Shown: piece by piece, positions 49,201 to 60,856 of the stretch
Position numbering within the stretch: position 1 is the first letter of the stretch
How the letters are laid out: every line of letters starts with the position of its first letter
From: Penelope pileata
Taxonomy: Eukaryota > Chordata > Aves > Galliformes > Cracidae
Reading direction: 5' to 3'
Assembly (NCBI GenBank): GCA_013396635.1
Contig: WBMW01004119.1
Location: 124,001-188,000, forward strand
DNA: 64,000 bases
The notes under the pieces: model-generated
The model's input: the letters and a program-made list of their open reading frames with translations, nothing else
Databases searched by the model: none
Told to the model about the DNA's origin: nothing
Made by a program: the position numbers and the translations under genes

Positions 49201-52200
49201 CATTCCAAATTATATGACATTAGAAAACAAATAGCTCAGGTTCAGCCTGCGCAGAACCTGATAATCATCCTAACACAGGCAGGCTCCTTGCAGCAAGAGG
49301 CATACTTACTCGAGTCTGTTTCATCTACCTGTAACATCGATATAATAATGTTATACCATCACTATGAATGTGCACAGGATTTCTAGCAACAGCTCAATGC
49401 AAAATAGAGTAGAGAAAATCCAGAACAAACTCAGCAGATACAGATTCTTTAATAATCCTTACTTCTCCTGACAGTAGAATTCAGCATCTTCTTTTATAGT
49501 TTATTTCTCAATATGAGTGTCACGTTGGCCATCACAGCAGAAACCCAACGACATAGAAGAGGATCACCTTTCAGTTATCTGCATGTGCAACTGATCACCA
49601 ATCAGGAGGAAAAAAAAAGGCTTGATTTTCCAAAAAAAGAAAAAGAAAGAAAAAGACAATAAAGGCCAATAAGGCCAATCTATCAAAACAGAATTAAAAG
49701 ATTCAAGTGTTGGGGTTAACCTTTATCATAAGGAAAAAACACACATTGTTACAAAAGGCTTTCAGGCATTTATATAGGACTGAATTTGCTTCTGAAAGAT
49801 CTCCTGGGCTTCAGAACTAAAGATAAATGTTATTGACAAGATTACAGTATTTTGTTATGGAGTATATTTTAGGAGATCAAATCTGATAACACCAAAACCA
49901 GTCAGACTGCTTAACAATATCAGTTCCACTGTTCAGGTCCCAGTTCTAATTTTTGTTCAGTAGCATTTGATTTCTTAATAGGCAAGAGGCACTGAGCATG
50001 GGGTGGTTCACAATGACCTTCACGCCTCATAAAGATAGCAAGAAGGGCACAAACACTCCGCCACTCAAGTCACCTTGTCATTCTAGTTCAGTACCTCTAC
50101 GTAATTTCTATTTTCCTTTTGTGTTTCTGAAAAATATTTATGGATAGGTTACGAAAAATGCAAACTAATATAACCATTACAGTAATTGCATTGGTTAGGT
50201 TTATTAATTTGTCACAATTAAGTCAATAAGAATTTCAGTAACATCATTACATTACTTGATTAGTTTTGAAAGTGATTATCCTAAGAACTCTATTTAATTG
50301 GAAGCTTCTCAGTTTACAAGGTACATTAAATTCTCAGTAGCATTTTAAGATTATTCAACATATGCAGGTCAATTACCAGTAATCACTGTTTCATACAACT
50401 GCTTCATAAAAAACTCCAGTATGACACTGAAAAAGAATAAAAGAGGATTGTAAAGAATACTTCTGAACTTTAGTTCACATTATTATAGTGAAAGGCCACA
50501 TCTAAGATCTAAATTGTGAAAACCATTCTGAAACAAAAAAAAAAATGTAAAAATTTGAGCAAAGATTAAAAAGCAGTTGTCTACCTTAAAAGAGATGATA
50601 ATTTGTCAGGGTTGCCAAATCACTGAATGCCACTAACTGCACTCATGCTTAGTTGCACATTAATTACCAGATTAGAAAGTTATAATTAATTTTCTTAATA
50701 TCACTATACTGCTTTTCTTCCTTGAGTTAATAAAAACAGATCGCAATCAATCGTTGTTAATTCATGCTGCAGAACAGAACTGCTGTAGCTATTTCCATAT
50801 GTGAAAAGCTCTGTGTGCACAGTTCTTGGTGAAATATCCCAGCTAGAAGCTGTATCTTCTGACATTTTAATGAAGTTTTTTAATAAGGCAAATAAATTAT
50901 AAATTATAATTTGACTTATTATCGTCAGTAGAAAAACTACAGAGCCTTAAAAATTCTGTTAAAGAATTTTCTAATGACGAAAGTCAGAGACGGATTGTAT
51001 TTCAACATACTTTCAACTACAAAAGATGTTTTATTTGTAGTTACATCATTTTAAAGACTTCACTGCTGAGACTTTTTTAATGATTAAAATATAGTTGTAA
51101 TTAATAAAGCATTTCTGGATTAGCTGACTTTGCCATTAGAAACTACTGAAAGTGTTCCACACCTGTCTGGCCCTCATAGACGACAAGCTGCAAGATTTAT
51201 AAGGACTATTAAGGGAAAACAACTTTACAGAGATATAGACCATAGTTCACCAAATTTTTGATCAACAGTGTTCAGTTATAAATAAGGCAAAGCTAATTAC
51301 TGCAGAGTTCAAACAGCATACATTTGCCTGTGTCAATATCCACATTAGTATCAAAAGTCGTTTCTATAAAACAGAAATATGGTTCAAGTGTTTGTCTGTG
51401 AGGAAAAGAGAACCAAGTGCACACCTTCATGCCCAGCTCTCAAATACACTTGGCAGCTGTGCTACCACAGAGATCCAGGGGCTCCCTTGTGTCTCCTGGG
51501 CAGCGTGGAAGTGCTTCATGTAGGGAACTCCCAACTATCTCGATGGTATCAAGGGGATAGCAGCAGTTAGCTGCTAAAGAAAAAACCACAAGCAACACCA
51601 ACATCCGTGAACTAATTTATAAAATCCTATTTTCAGTAAATGCAATTTCAAAACCTTGCAAGCAGATTTCGTTGGGGAGAAAGAGCAGTTTTAACTATCA
51701 GGAAGCAAACTGGGGATCTGATAAACTTCCTCATGCTCTTCCCCGTAAGTCCTTATGTCACAGTGTTTCAGTCAGGGCCTGGTAAATTCACCGCCAGATG
51801 GGCAGAAAACATGAAGCACCTGGTCAGTACGTGGCACCTCCTGTACGTGCTGTAAGTGCCCGGGGTGAACTTCTGGCTCTCGATTTCTTCTAAGGCAAAA
51901 CACAAAACAGTGCAACTTGCTTGTCCTGACTCACACCCCTCCCACGTTCCATCATGGAAGATTTTCCTACCCCTTCTATAAACAACAAAAAAAAAAGTCA
52001 TTTCTCATCCATGAAGAACTGTCAAGATAAAAATTTACGATAGCTGAAGGAGTTTTTGATATCCCGACAACAGTGTCTACTGTGGAAGAGGGCAAAAGCC
52101 ATGAAGTGAAGACCAATTCCCCCCCGTAACCAGCTGGCTTCTGCAGGACAGTCACAAGCTTCGTTTTGTTTTATAAAAAACGTTACCTCTTATTATCACC

Positions 52201-53819
52201 ACAGAGATCTCTGAAGTGTTTGCAATCATACATTCAGTGCTGAGGGATCACAGTACTAATACTTGCAAAGGGTTTTACAAAGACCAGCAGTATGATAAAT
52301 TACAAACCTGTAATTATTGACACTCATTTTACAGTAAGCCAGCAAACTGGAGGAAAAGTTACTGCTTAAACCTAGGTTTTGGGACCAGAATCTCTCTCCT
52401 TTGGTTATAAAAAAGCACTTGACCCAGGAAAGATACTTTGCAGTAACAATGATCAGTCCCAAACCCTTACTGTACTATTGCCAGTGGGCAGCCTCCCACA
52501 CAAACTCACTGTTACAATATTGAACTGAAACTGCTGTTTGAATAACTGCTGTTACCTTACAGAGTATTGCCAAAAAATATTTCTCTTGGCTCGTTTTTTT
52601 TTTTTTCCCCACACACAGATATGTTCCTTGAACTACCTCATTAATATTTTTACACCTTGGGATCCTTCCATTGTTCAATTGTTTAGTGGCAAATTAGGCA
52701 CTGTCAGAAGTCCAAAATATATGTACAATCATCAAATCCAAATCTTAATAACAGTTTCGTACCAGTTTGCTCCTTTTCACATGTGATCATGGAAGAATTA
52801 TTTATGGAAACTCAAAGGAAATAAAGAGTGCTGCTTTTTTCAATAACTATAAATTTAGAACAGTTCACTTGATTCCTGTTGAATCTAAGGCACCAGTCAT
52901 TCAGTGCAGAACTGGTCACTCATTTCAAATAAGACAAAGAAAAGGCAAGCAATTTACTTGCCATAGTGTTTTAAGATGTTCTGAAACAAAAGTTGCTGAA
53001 GAGATGGCATGTAACATGGTGATACCTAAAGAGCCCAAACATAAAACCATTTTCCAGGTTTATGTTGCATCCAGTACTGACTCAAGAACTCTGAAGTTGC
53101 TCATGAATCATGCAAGGTATCCGTAGGTTAAGGAGCACTTAAAATGGTAGTGCTGAGATGTGCCCTTTACTGAAACCATCTTTATCAGCGGTTACTCATA
53201 AATTAGGATGGAATTCATTTTCCTAACTCAAAGATTTAGTTCTTCCAATAATTTACCTACGCAGTGAGATGAATATCTCTAAGAAGGTGAATTATTTGAT
53301 CACAAAAAAATGCGTTTAACATTGGACAAATATTTTTTTTACATAGGTGAAGCCCAGCTAGGATTTATCTTTCCACATCTAGTGCTAATACAAATTCACA
53401 CCGTGATCCAAATGCCTGAAGGAAAAAGTCTGGTTTCAATCAGTGTGCATTAACACAATGGAAATCTCAGCATTTTACTCAATATCCAAATCCTTTTTAT
53501 TACTGTTACCACTTTAATTTATGACATCAGTGGAGCATTTGCCAAAACCACACACACAAGCTTTTGTCAAACATGCAAACTACTACAAGATTACTTTTAG
53601 CTTTCTTTTCTAAAGACACTTTAGATTCCTTCCTCTAACATTATGTCCAGGGTAGATAGAAGAAAAAAAATTAAAGATTCTACCTAAATAAAACTTCTGC
53701 ACAGCCCTACAATGGCAAACTCTGAAGACAATGTAAGTTTCTCCGAATTACAATCTCTTTAAAACACAAATTTATTTTTGCCAATGATAGTAACATTTGA
53801 ATAAACTTTATCTCTGTAG

Positions 53820-53820
<1 letters not shown>

Positions 53821-53850
<30 letters not shown>

Positions 53851-53853
53851 TTT
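53821..53853 (+). repeat. (CT)n microsatellite followed by poly-T
   Basis: Ten CT units plus C (53821-53841) run straight into 12 T (53842-53853). On the transcript strand this is an A-run followed by a GA repeat. Confidence 0.96.
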
Positions 53854-56800
53854 AATTAGACACTAGAATTAATAAGTGCAAAAGCCAGAAAATTCCCATT
53901 AGCCTTCTGAATGAATGTGCAGGGTTCCTCTCCTCTTCCTTCTCCCTTTTTGTGATAAGCCTGATGAGTCACTAGGACAAGTAAATGCATGAATCACTAC
54001 CTCTGCTAAAGAATACAATATTATACAGACAACTTGATACTTTGGAAAATTTTGCAATATCATGCAACATTCATATTGCAGGCATTTCTGATAAAGTGAG
54101 GGAATTAAGCTGTCCAAAAACAAATTACTGAATTTATATGCTTGGATCCTACCTTCACATTTTCAAGCTTTCTTAATGCATTAAGATCCCGTTGCAAATC
54201 ATAAGGAGTATACCCTAAAGTGCATCTATTATGACATTTTAGAAGTCCCAGAACTCAAAAAGAACCACTCTGTTATGCACTGAAATACATCTTTTCTTAA
54301 GAAAACTTCAAGTTTTCCTAATGCAATAGGACACTAAAGTGATTATGAGAATCAATTTCTGTTCCTAAAGTGATTTAGGCACATGAACCTTAAACATGTT
54401 CTGAAACTGGGAATCATTTTGAAACTTTAAAATATTTTCAAACAAGTTCTGATGTCTGTCAACACTTCATACATTGGTCGCTGATTTTTGAGCCACATTT
54501 CCTACTAAATGGAAGATTCTGGCAGGTAAGTTCCTTCAAATCACTGCAATTTAAAATGCTCCCAATTCCCTGAATTACCAGAGTGCCTGCCTCAGAGCAG
54601 AACACCTGTGCCTTAGTGCCACTGGCTGCACTGTGGCATTTTACCCCTCTCAAAAGAACCTGGACCGCTTTGTAAGGCAAGTCAGGCTGCTGGGGGAGAG
54701 CTGCTCTGCTCTGTGCTGCTGTCATGAGAAGAGGAAGCATAGCTGGTGGTAAAACCTAAAGCATTCAAAATTCGTCCAACAGGAAAGACAAAACAAACAC
54801 AGCACATGCTGCTTTAGAAACAAAAACTGGTACAAAAAACTAAGAGAGTATTTTCTTTTTTTCAAATGAGGTGGAAGGAAAAGATCACTTCTGAAGCTGC
54901 TCTGTGGGTGCACCTTGCTCAGAACACAGGCAGGGGATCCCATGGATGTCCATAACTTCACAAAACTTTCATGCAAGCAAGGAGGCCTGATGAGGTCTGT
55001 GGTTCAACATTAATATTCTGTACAAAATGTGATTAAAAAAAAGACTAAAATCAAATGCAGTTTGGTTTAAAAACGTAAGACATACTGGCCAGATCCCAAT
55101 AGCACAAATATTGCTGTTTTGATCACTTCCATCCTTGATTACCTACAAATGAGTAACTACTTCATTCAAACAAGTTAGTAAGTCCTCTGCTACCTCACTT
55201 TGCAAAATATGCAATCCTGAATTCAGCTCAGGTCCACTGTTAATGTATAATTAATGCTGAAGTGTAAAAGGCAAAGAATCCTTGGCTGACATCAGACACA
55301 GCATACAGTTTATGTTTATGTCAAGTAAATCTTATCACTTCCTAACTTCAACACACATTAATCAAATTCATTTCAAATTCCTCCCTTTTGATTTCCATTA
55401 AGCTTCCCTGCTCTGTGCTACTCCATCCATGCCTCATGGCCTTTTCTTCTGGATGGGACTTCCCACAGTCCCCACATTCAGCAGCGCTGAAATCAGCCAC
55501 TCTTGTCACTGAGCCAACAGAACAACCGCAGCCATCCCCCCAGCCACAGTGCTTGAAAGCAAGCCGGAGGTCCAAAAAAAAGCATTTCAAGTTTGTTGTT
55601 TCCAGAAGTAAAAGAAAAACATATTTAGCCCAGTCAAAAGCTTTTTCATAAAGGTAAGGCATAACTACTTCCCAAAATTTTAGATGCACTGAGAGGTTAT
55701 ATGACGGATTGATTCTACATAAAAAGCCAGTCAACTTAGTGGCTAACAGTATTGCTACACACTGGCACACAAGGGATAATAAATAACTTTAAAACAGTGA
55801 TTCCACTGGTCAATGCCTGGAGAGCAAATGTTTTATGGAAACTATGTTCTTTCATATAAGAGTGCTTCAGGGTTGTTTATTATACAGCAGGAATGTGATC
55901 TTATTGGAACTGATAGGGACTGGAAAAAAAAAAGACACAGGTTTGCTTCAAAAGGAAAAAAAAAAAAGTGATATAAAGAGAGAATTTCCATCCAAGAGAC
56001 AAAACATTGTACAGGATCATATACTGACAAGTTTTTCTTGACTGATCCAAGAGAGCCTCAACAATCTGAGCTCTCTGTATTTCACAGCTGGGCATCGTCA
56101 CATAAGCCCAAACCTTATTTCTTTCGATCTGAGAGGCGTATTACAGAAATACTCTAGCAATACAATTGCTCAGTCATACATTATTTGAAGTTTAAGACAA
56201 AGGGAAATAAAAACTTTAGCATGAAGTAATCAGTTTGTCGTGGCTCACTGAGAACAAAAAGAAAGGATCATGAACTAATGGTATTTTAAGAAACTATTAT
56301 AGCTGCTGTTTTAGGAGCACTGAAGACAACATCTAAAGAAACCTTTCAGGTGAGGGGAATAAATAAATTTTAAAAACTAGCTTTGTCAGCTACTGCTCCT
56401 TATCCCAAGAAGAACCTATCTATATATTAAGAACATATAAGAATCCATGTGAGAAGAACTCAAACCTATCTGTCAAGCCAGCACCAATGTGTATACGTTC
56501 TCCTTCTGCAGACTGTACCAGCGTTCTCAGCCAGAACAGGCAAAAAATGTGACACACCATTTGTTACTGAAATACACAACTGAGCCACAAAAGGAACTTC
56601 AGCAGTATAAGCAGGAGTGAAGGTAAATTGAAGATACAGAGCAATACCAAGAACATCAAAAACATGGAAATGCAGCTTAAATATTTAGAAAGAAATAAAA
56701 GGAAATTCCATTACAAACTACCAATCTAATTACTTAAAATATTCTATAGAGACAAAATTAAATTCCGTATAGAAACAAACACACTCAAGAAATTGGCTAA

Positions 56801-58840
56801 TAATTTTAGCTGCAGAATCAGCACAGTGAACATTTTTATTTGAAAATCAAGGTTCCATAAATAGCCAGCAAGCATCCCGTGGCCTTTGAGTCATGAGGAA
56901 AGGAGAAGAATGAAGAAAAACAACAGAATAGAAAAAGAGGACAAGATTTCAGGTGGATTCTTTTGGCACGATAGGACACATACATGGACAAAAGTACAAA
57001 TACATATACACAGAGGCTGTCATGGAGAGAGCAAGTCTGGCTCTGATGCTAGAGAATGAGCAGAGAAAAATTATTTTGTGAAGAATATTTGCCTAGTGAA
57101 ACAAATATCCAGCTCATCTGTTAATTCAAAAATAGTCATTTAAAAATAACCCACAATCTATTGTCAGCGCTCTCCAGTCTGAAGCATAAATCAAAATAAA
57201 ATCAAATAAAATACTAATCAGAAATGAGGCATATTAGATCTGTAATATATTCAGGCTTCAGTGGCTTAGCATTTCCTAAGCCTGGATGACAGCATATTTG
57301 TTTACACACAGTATTATGGAAGAGTCATCTACTGAAGGTCAAATGTAGACAAATGTGCAAGGATTCGGAATGAATAACCAAGAATGCAGCACTGAATGTA
57401 ACACCTGCTGCCATAGCAAAGGAAGTTATCTTGGCATTGATATTCTTCCACTTTGGTGAAAGATAAGAAATGAATCTCCAATGTTAGTTTTTTTAATCAC
57501 CATCTTACATTGCTTGAGGCCAACATTTGCATTGTCCTACAGAATTTGCTGTGAGAAGCTAGGAACAAAACCATAAACATTCACCACAGAATTTGAACCA
57601 TTTCAATATATTTAGTAGAGATGGATTTAGATAAAGGCTGCATATAAGAAATTTTTAGCCTGTATATCTTAATAATGTTTAAATACGTCATGTAATATAA
57701 GGTACTGTTGTGCTGCAATTAGAAATGCGTGCTAGGATTTTATGCTTGGAAGCTTTTGTAACAGCTTAAAAATAAACAAAAAAGCTCAAGCCATCGTGCA
57801 ATTAACTTGTGCAGAACTTATTAAAATTTTTTGAGAATAAATCATTAACATGCATGTAAGTAACTACTTGAATTGCAAGGACCATCACTGGGCAGGAGTT
57901 AATCAGTTCCCTTCAGCGATGAGAAAGTCCACAAGGAACAAGCTCCCTCCTGCCCCTAGCACACACGCGTGCTTTTGGTCTCTTGCCTCTTTTCTGTCTG
58001 AAGGGAAGGTGGGAGATAAGCCTGTTCAGACTCAGATGCTGGGAATTTCTGTAGAACTGGCTCTGAGCAGCTTACTGGGAATCCTCATACACACACAGCC
58101 AACTCAGCAAGAGCAAATCACGTCCCACTCTGGGAACAAGGCATACCATGAATACACATGCAGCAGAGAACAGGGGAAGATGCTGACTGTCAAGGAGGGA
58201 ATCACACAAACAAACAAAAAACTGTGACACTAATACACACAGAGATGAAATTCTCCTTGATTCTTCCTGACCAGCAGTACTTCACATTCTTATAAAGGGT
58301 GATGCTGGGATTGATTTGTAACATTATGAAATCTGATCAGTCCTTACAAATATGGAAAAATAATAAATATGCACTCAGTACGAGAAGGTATGAACCAATA
58401 AGACTTGTAGCAAATATTAGTCTTATTTCTTGATATACCACTTACCAAAGGACACACTGACACTGCATGTGAGAACAGGTAAAATAAGAGTACAAGCAGC
58501 TGGACTCCTTACCCTTTCAGAGCAACACCTGTTTTTTTGCAGCTACTCTACGTATAACAGCACTAAAACCAATGGAGAACTTTGTGATGAGCAACATATT
58601 GACAAGTAAGCAGTCAGTTCTGAGGTGGATAAATGTACTTCCACATGCATTCTGGTGTGTGCAATGTATGTCTACTTGTATTTCCTAATTTGAACTATGA
58701 AACTAAGGATCTTCTGTCAACTTTTACCTAGTTGGAAAGATTAGAATTGTGCTGCAACTGTAATAGTTCTATGGCAAAGAAGTTTCGTTTCGACATAACT
58801 TTTTTTATATGCTGTAGTCACCAAAAATCAGTTGTTTTAC

Positions 58841-58935
58841 CTCTTAATATTAAGCAATGCCCAAGGTATCCCAGTGGGAGTGTTGAAAGCAGGCAGCAAT
58901 TTTTCTCCAAGCTCCACTGCCTTCTTTCGGAAAAT
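58841..58935 (-). CDS. MAN1A1: MAN1A1 coding exon, 8th from the 3' end (5'-most in window)
   Basis: This 95 nt exon holds 31 codons plus two bases (AG) of a split Ser codon. It reads IFRKKAVELGEKLL followed by PAFNTPTGIPWALLNIK, numbered residues 1-31 of the fragment seen here. The acceptor is a pyrimidine-rich tract ending in TTCCAG, and the donor is AG|gtaaaa. The segment belongs to the (alpha/alpha)7 barrel of GH47 and includes the TPTGIPWA loop typical of Golgi class I mannosidases. The 5' end is in phase 0. The exon before it should end in a Gly-Glu-Glu-type sequence. I searched the right-hand 5 kb by eye and found no such exon, so it probably lies beyond the window. Confidence 0.95.
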
Positions 58936-60305
58936 CTGGAATTTAAAAAGAAACCAAGTGTTAGAAGATTAATTGTAGCTCCCAATAAATGATGTCTCAG
59001 CACAACGAAGCATCCCTGGTTTTTGCCCAGTGACGTCAAAGAAACAAAGCGACACAAACAGTTTTCCATTACACAGAGCAACAGGGGGTAGACAGTGAAT
59101 GCCACGGACTACATAAGAACTCATACAACAGGGTTACATGGCGAAGACATCCAGACAACCGGCATTAAATCAGAGACACCAGTGTGGCTGGTTGTGCTTT
59201 GCTGTGCACTGGAGCAGGGGGTTCATTAGTTGGGTGCAGTGCTGGGTCCAGGCTGGCCAGCACGCAGCTGCCTGCCCAGGGTGAAGCGTCTTCGCTGGGC
59301 ACAGGCACGCTGCCACAGGAACACTGCATATGCTCTGCCTGGGTCAGCTCACAACGATGAGACTTGTTAACAGAGCGCCATGGGAAGTCAGGCTGCATCA
59401 CCAGGTACCTGCTGTGTGGTGAATGTGCTGCACAGGCAGTCTGAGGCAAGCACAAATCACAATACAGCTCCTCCGCAAGAAAGAGAAGTGGCAGCACAGT
59501 GATATTTTCACAGCATCACAGTTGTTATGGGCTCAGTTGGCTTACACCCAGAGAGGCATCAGTGCCATGATTAATTCAGAAACTGGAATATATTCCTACA
59601 GATAGCAGACTTAGCTGATCTTTAGCACGCTTAGAGTCTAAACTTTCACCTTTAAAACAAAAAGAAGGACCTTGAATGCTTAACATATGCCCAGAAGAAT
59701 TGCAAACAATTTAACATCAGGAACTTTTTTGTTCAGAGCAATAGTTATAACACTACAACAAATACGATGTTGCTCTCCTTCAACTGCCAGCTCACCTCAG
59801 GTTAGCCTAACTTCTGAAACACTGAGCACTTCAGTAAAAGAATTTCTAATTAGAAGCAAAATTGTTCCAACTTAAACATAGAAACCTATTTAGTATTTGC
59901 GGATGTTCAAGGCCCATTTACTTGGGATTGCACTGAAATCCCATAGAAAACTGAAAGGCATTCTCCCAGATGTAACAGCCAGAATAGCAGTCACTTTCAT
60001 CATCTTCTCTTCATAATAATGGCACTTGTCAGTTCATTTTCCCCATCAAATGTATTTATGATGGATTTGTACGCATTTATTTGTAGAACTCAACTTGTAC
60101 ACTTGATTTGATGTACAGCGTAGCCAAGTACAGTACAGCAAATTGTCAGAGAAGGAAAGCAATGCATAGAAACCGTCTCTGTATGTTTAAGTGAATGCAT
60201 AAATAAAGACATTTGCTGGTCAAAACAAGGTAACAAAAAAATTTCTTTATGCATAAATACAATGCACATTACAAAATCCCTCTCTCTAAAAGTCATTTTG
60301 AATAT

Positions 60306-60460
60306 TGTAGAATGGTTTGGGTTGGAAGGGACCTTAAAGCCCACCCAGTTCCAAACCCCCTGCAGTGGGCATGGCTGTCACCCACCAGATCAGGCTGCCC
60401 AGATCCAACCTGGCCTTCAACGCCTCCAGGGATGAGGCATCCACAGTTTCTCTGGGCAAA
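60306..60460 (-). mobile_element. CR1 LINE fragment, 3' end, antisense to + strand
   Basis: The + strand reads TAGAATGGTTTGGGTTGGAA, GGGACCTTAAAGCCCACCCA, CCAGATCAGGCTGCCCAGAT, CCAACCTGGCCTTCAACGCC, TCCAGGGATGAGGCATCCAC. This is the reverse complement of a CR1 3' end, from a subfamily different from the copy at 9495-9702. It is truncated near TCTCTGGGCAA on the right. Confidence 0.93.
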
Positions 60461-60802
60461 AGGTTTTTACTATTAAAAAACGGGATCAGGAGAGAATTTA
60501 AAACTGCGACAATCACATTGCCATGAAGAATGTCCAGAGTACTTCACAGTCTCTTTATGTGACATAGGTTTCTGTGAAAGTAGTCCTGGATTTGGAATTA
60601 CAGAGGTTCTGAGAGAGGCTGAAGAATTTGTAGCTAATTTCTGGCTGAAAGCAGAAAACATTTTTGAGTGGAGTGCCTGTGAGTGCTGGGAGAAACCTGA
60701 AGCAATGCAGCAGAGAAAATAACTTGCTTGGAAATCCCCTCAGAAATCATGTTATTTCTGAATTCCCAGATCACTGATTGTGTGGATTCTGCCAAGAACT
60801 GG

Positions 60803-60856
60803 CCATGGATTTGGGATCATCAGACATCATCCATCATCATGGATTTGGGATCATCA
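60803..60856 (+). repeat. 35-base-period duplication with ATC-rich spacer
   Basis: CATGGATTTGGGATCATCA occurs at 60803-60821 and 60838-60856. The spacer (GACATCATCCATCAT) is itself rich in CATCAT, so the block probably grew by slippage. Confidence 0.92.

Larger units (their letters stand above)
32293..58840 (-). other. MAN1A1: MAN1A1 large intron (26.5 kb)
   Basis: A phase 2 intron splitting a Ser codon (AG|T). It has no recognisable CR1 or LTR, which is notable for its size. It carries a long imperfect hairpin (35290-35357), a palindromic decamer repeat (36374-36393), a duplicated poly-T structure (43180-43262), a CT microsatellite (53821-53853) and scattered poly-T/poly-A runs. The longest chance open frame is 153 codons (41398-41859, +), in a GC-richer patch. 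An AT-rich stretch at about 50590-51160 is a candidate conserved element. Confidence 0.9.

Noticed and set aside
55388..55770. Overlapping open frames of 87 (+) and 140 (-) codons
   Set aside because: No recognisable domain and no splice-consistent continuation; chance frames in the large intron.
59165..59497. GC-rich stretch with a 110-codon minus frame, considered as a missing MAN1A1 exon
   Set aside because: The translation (LPLLFLAEELYCDLCLP...) has no GH47 motif and the family exon expected here is different.
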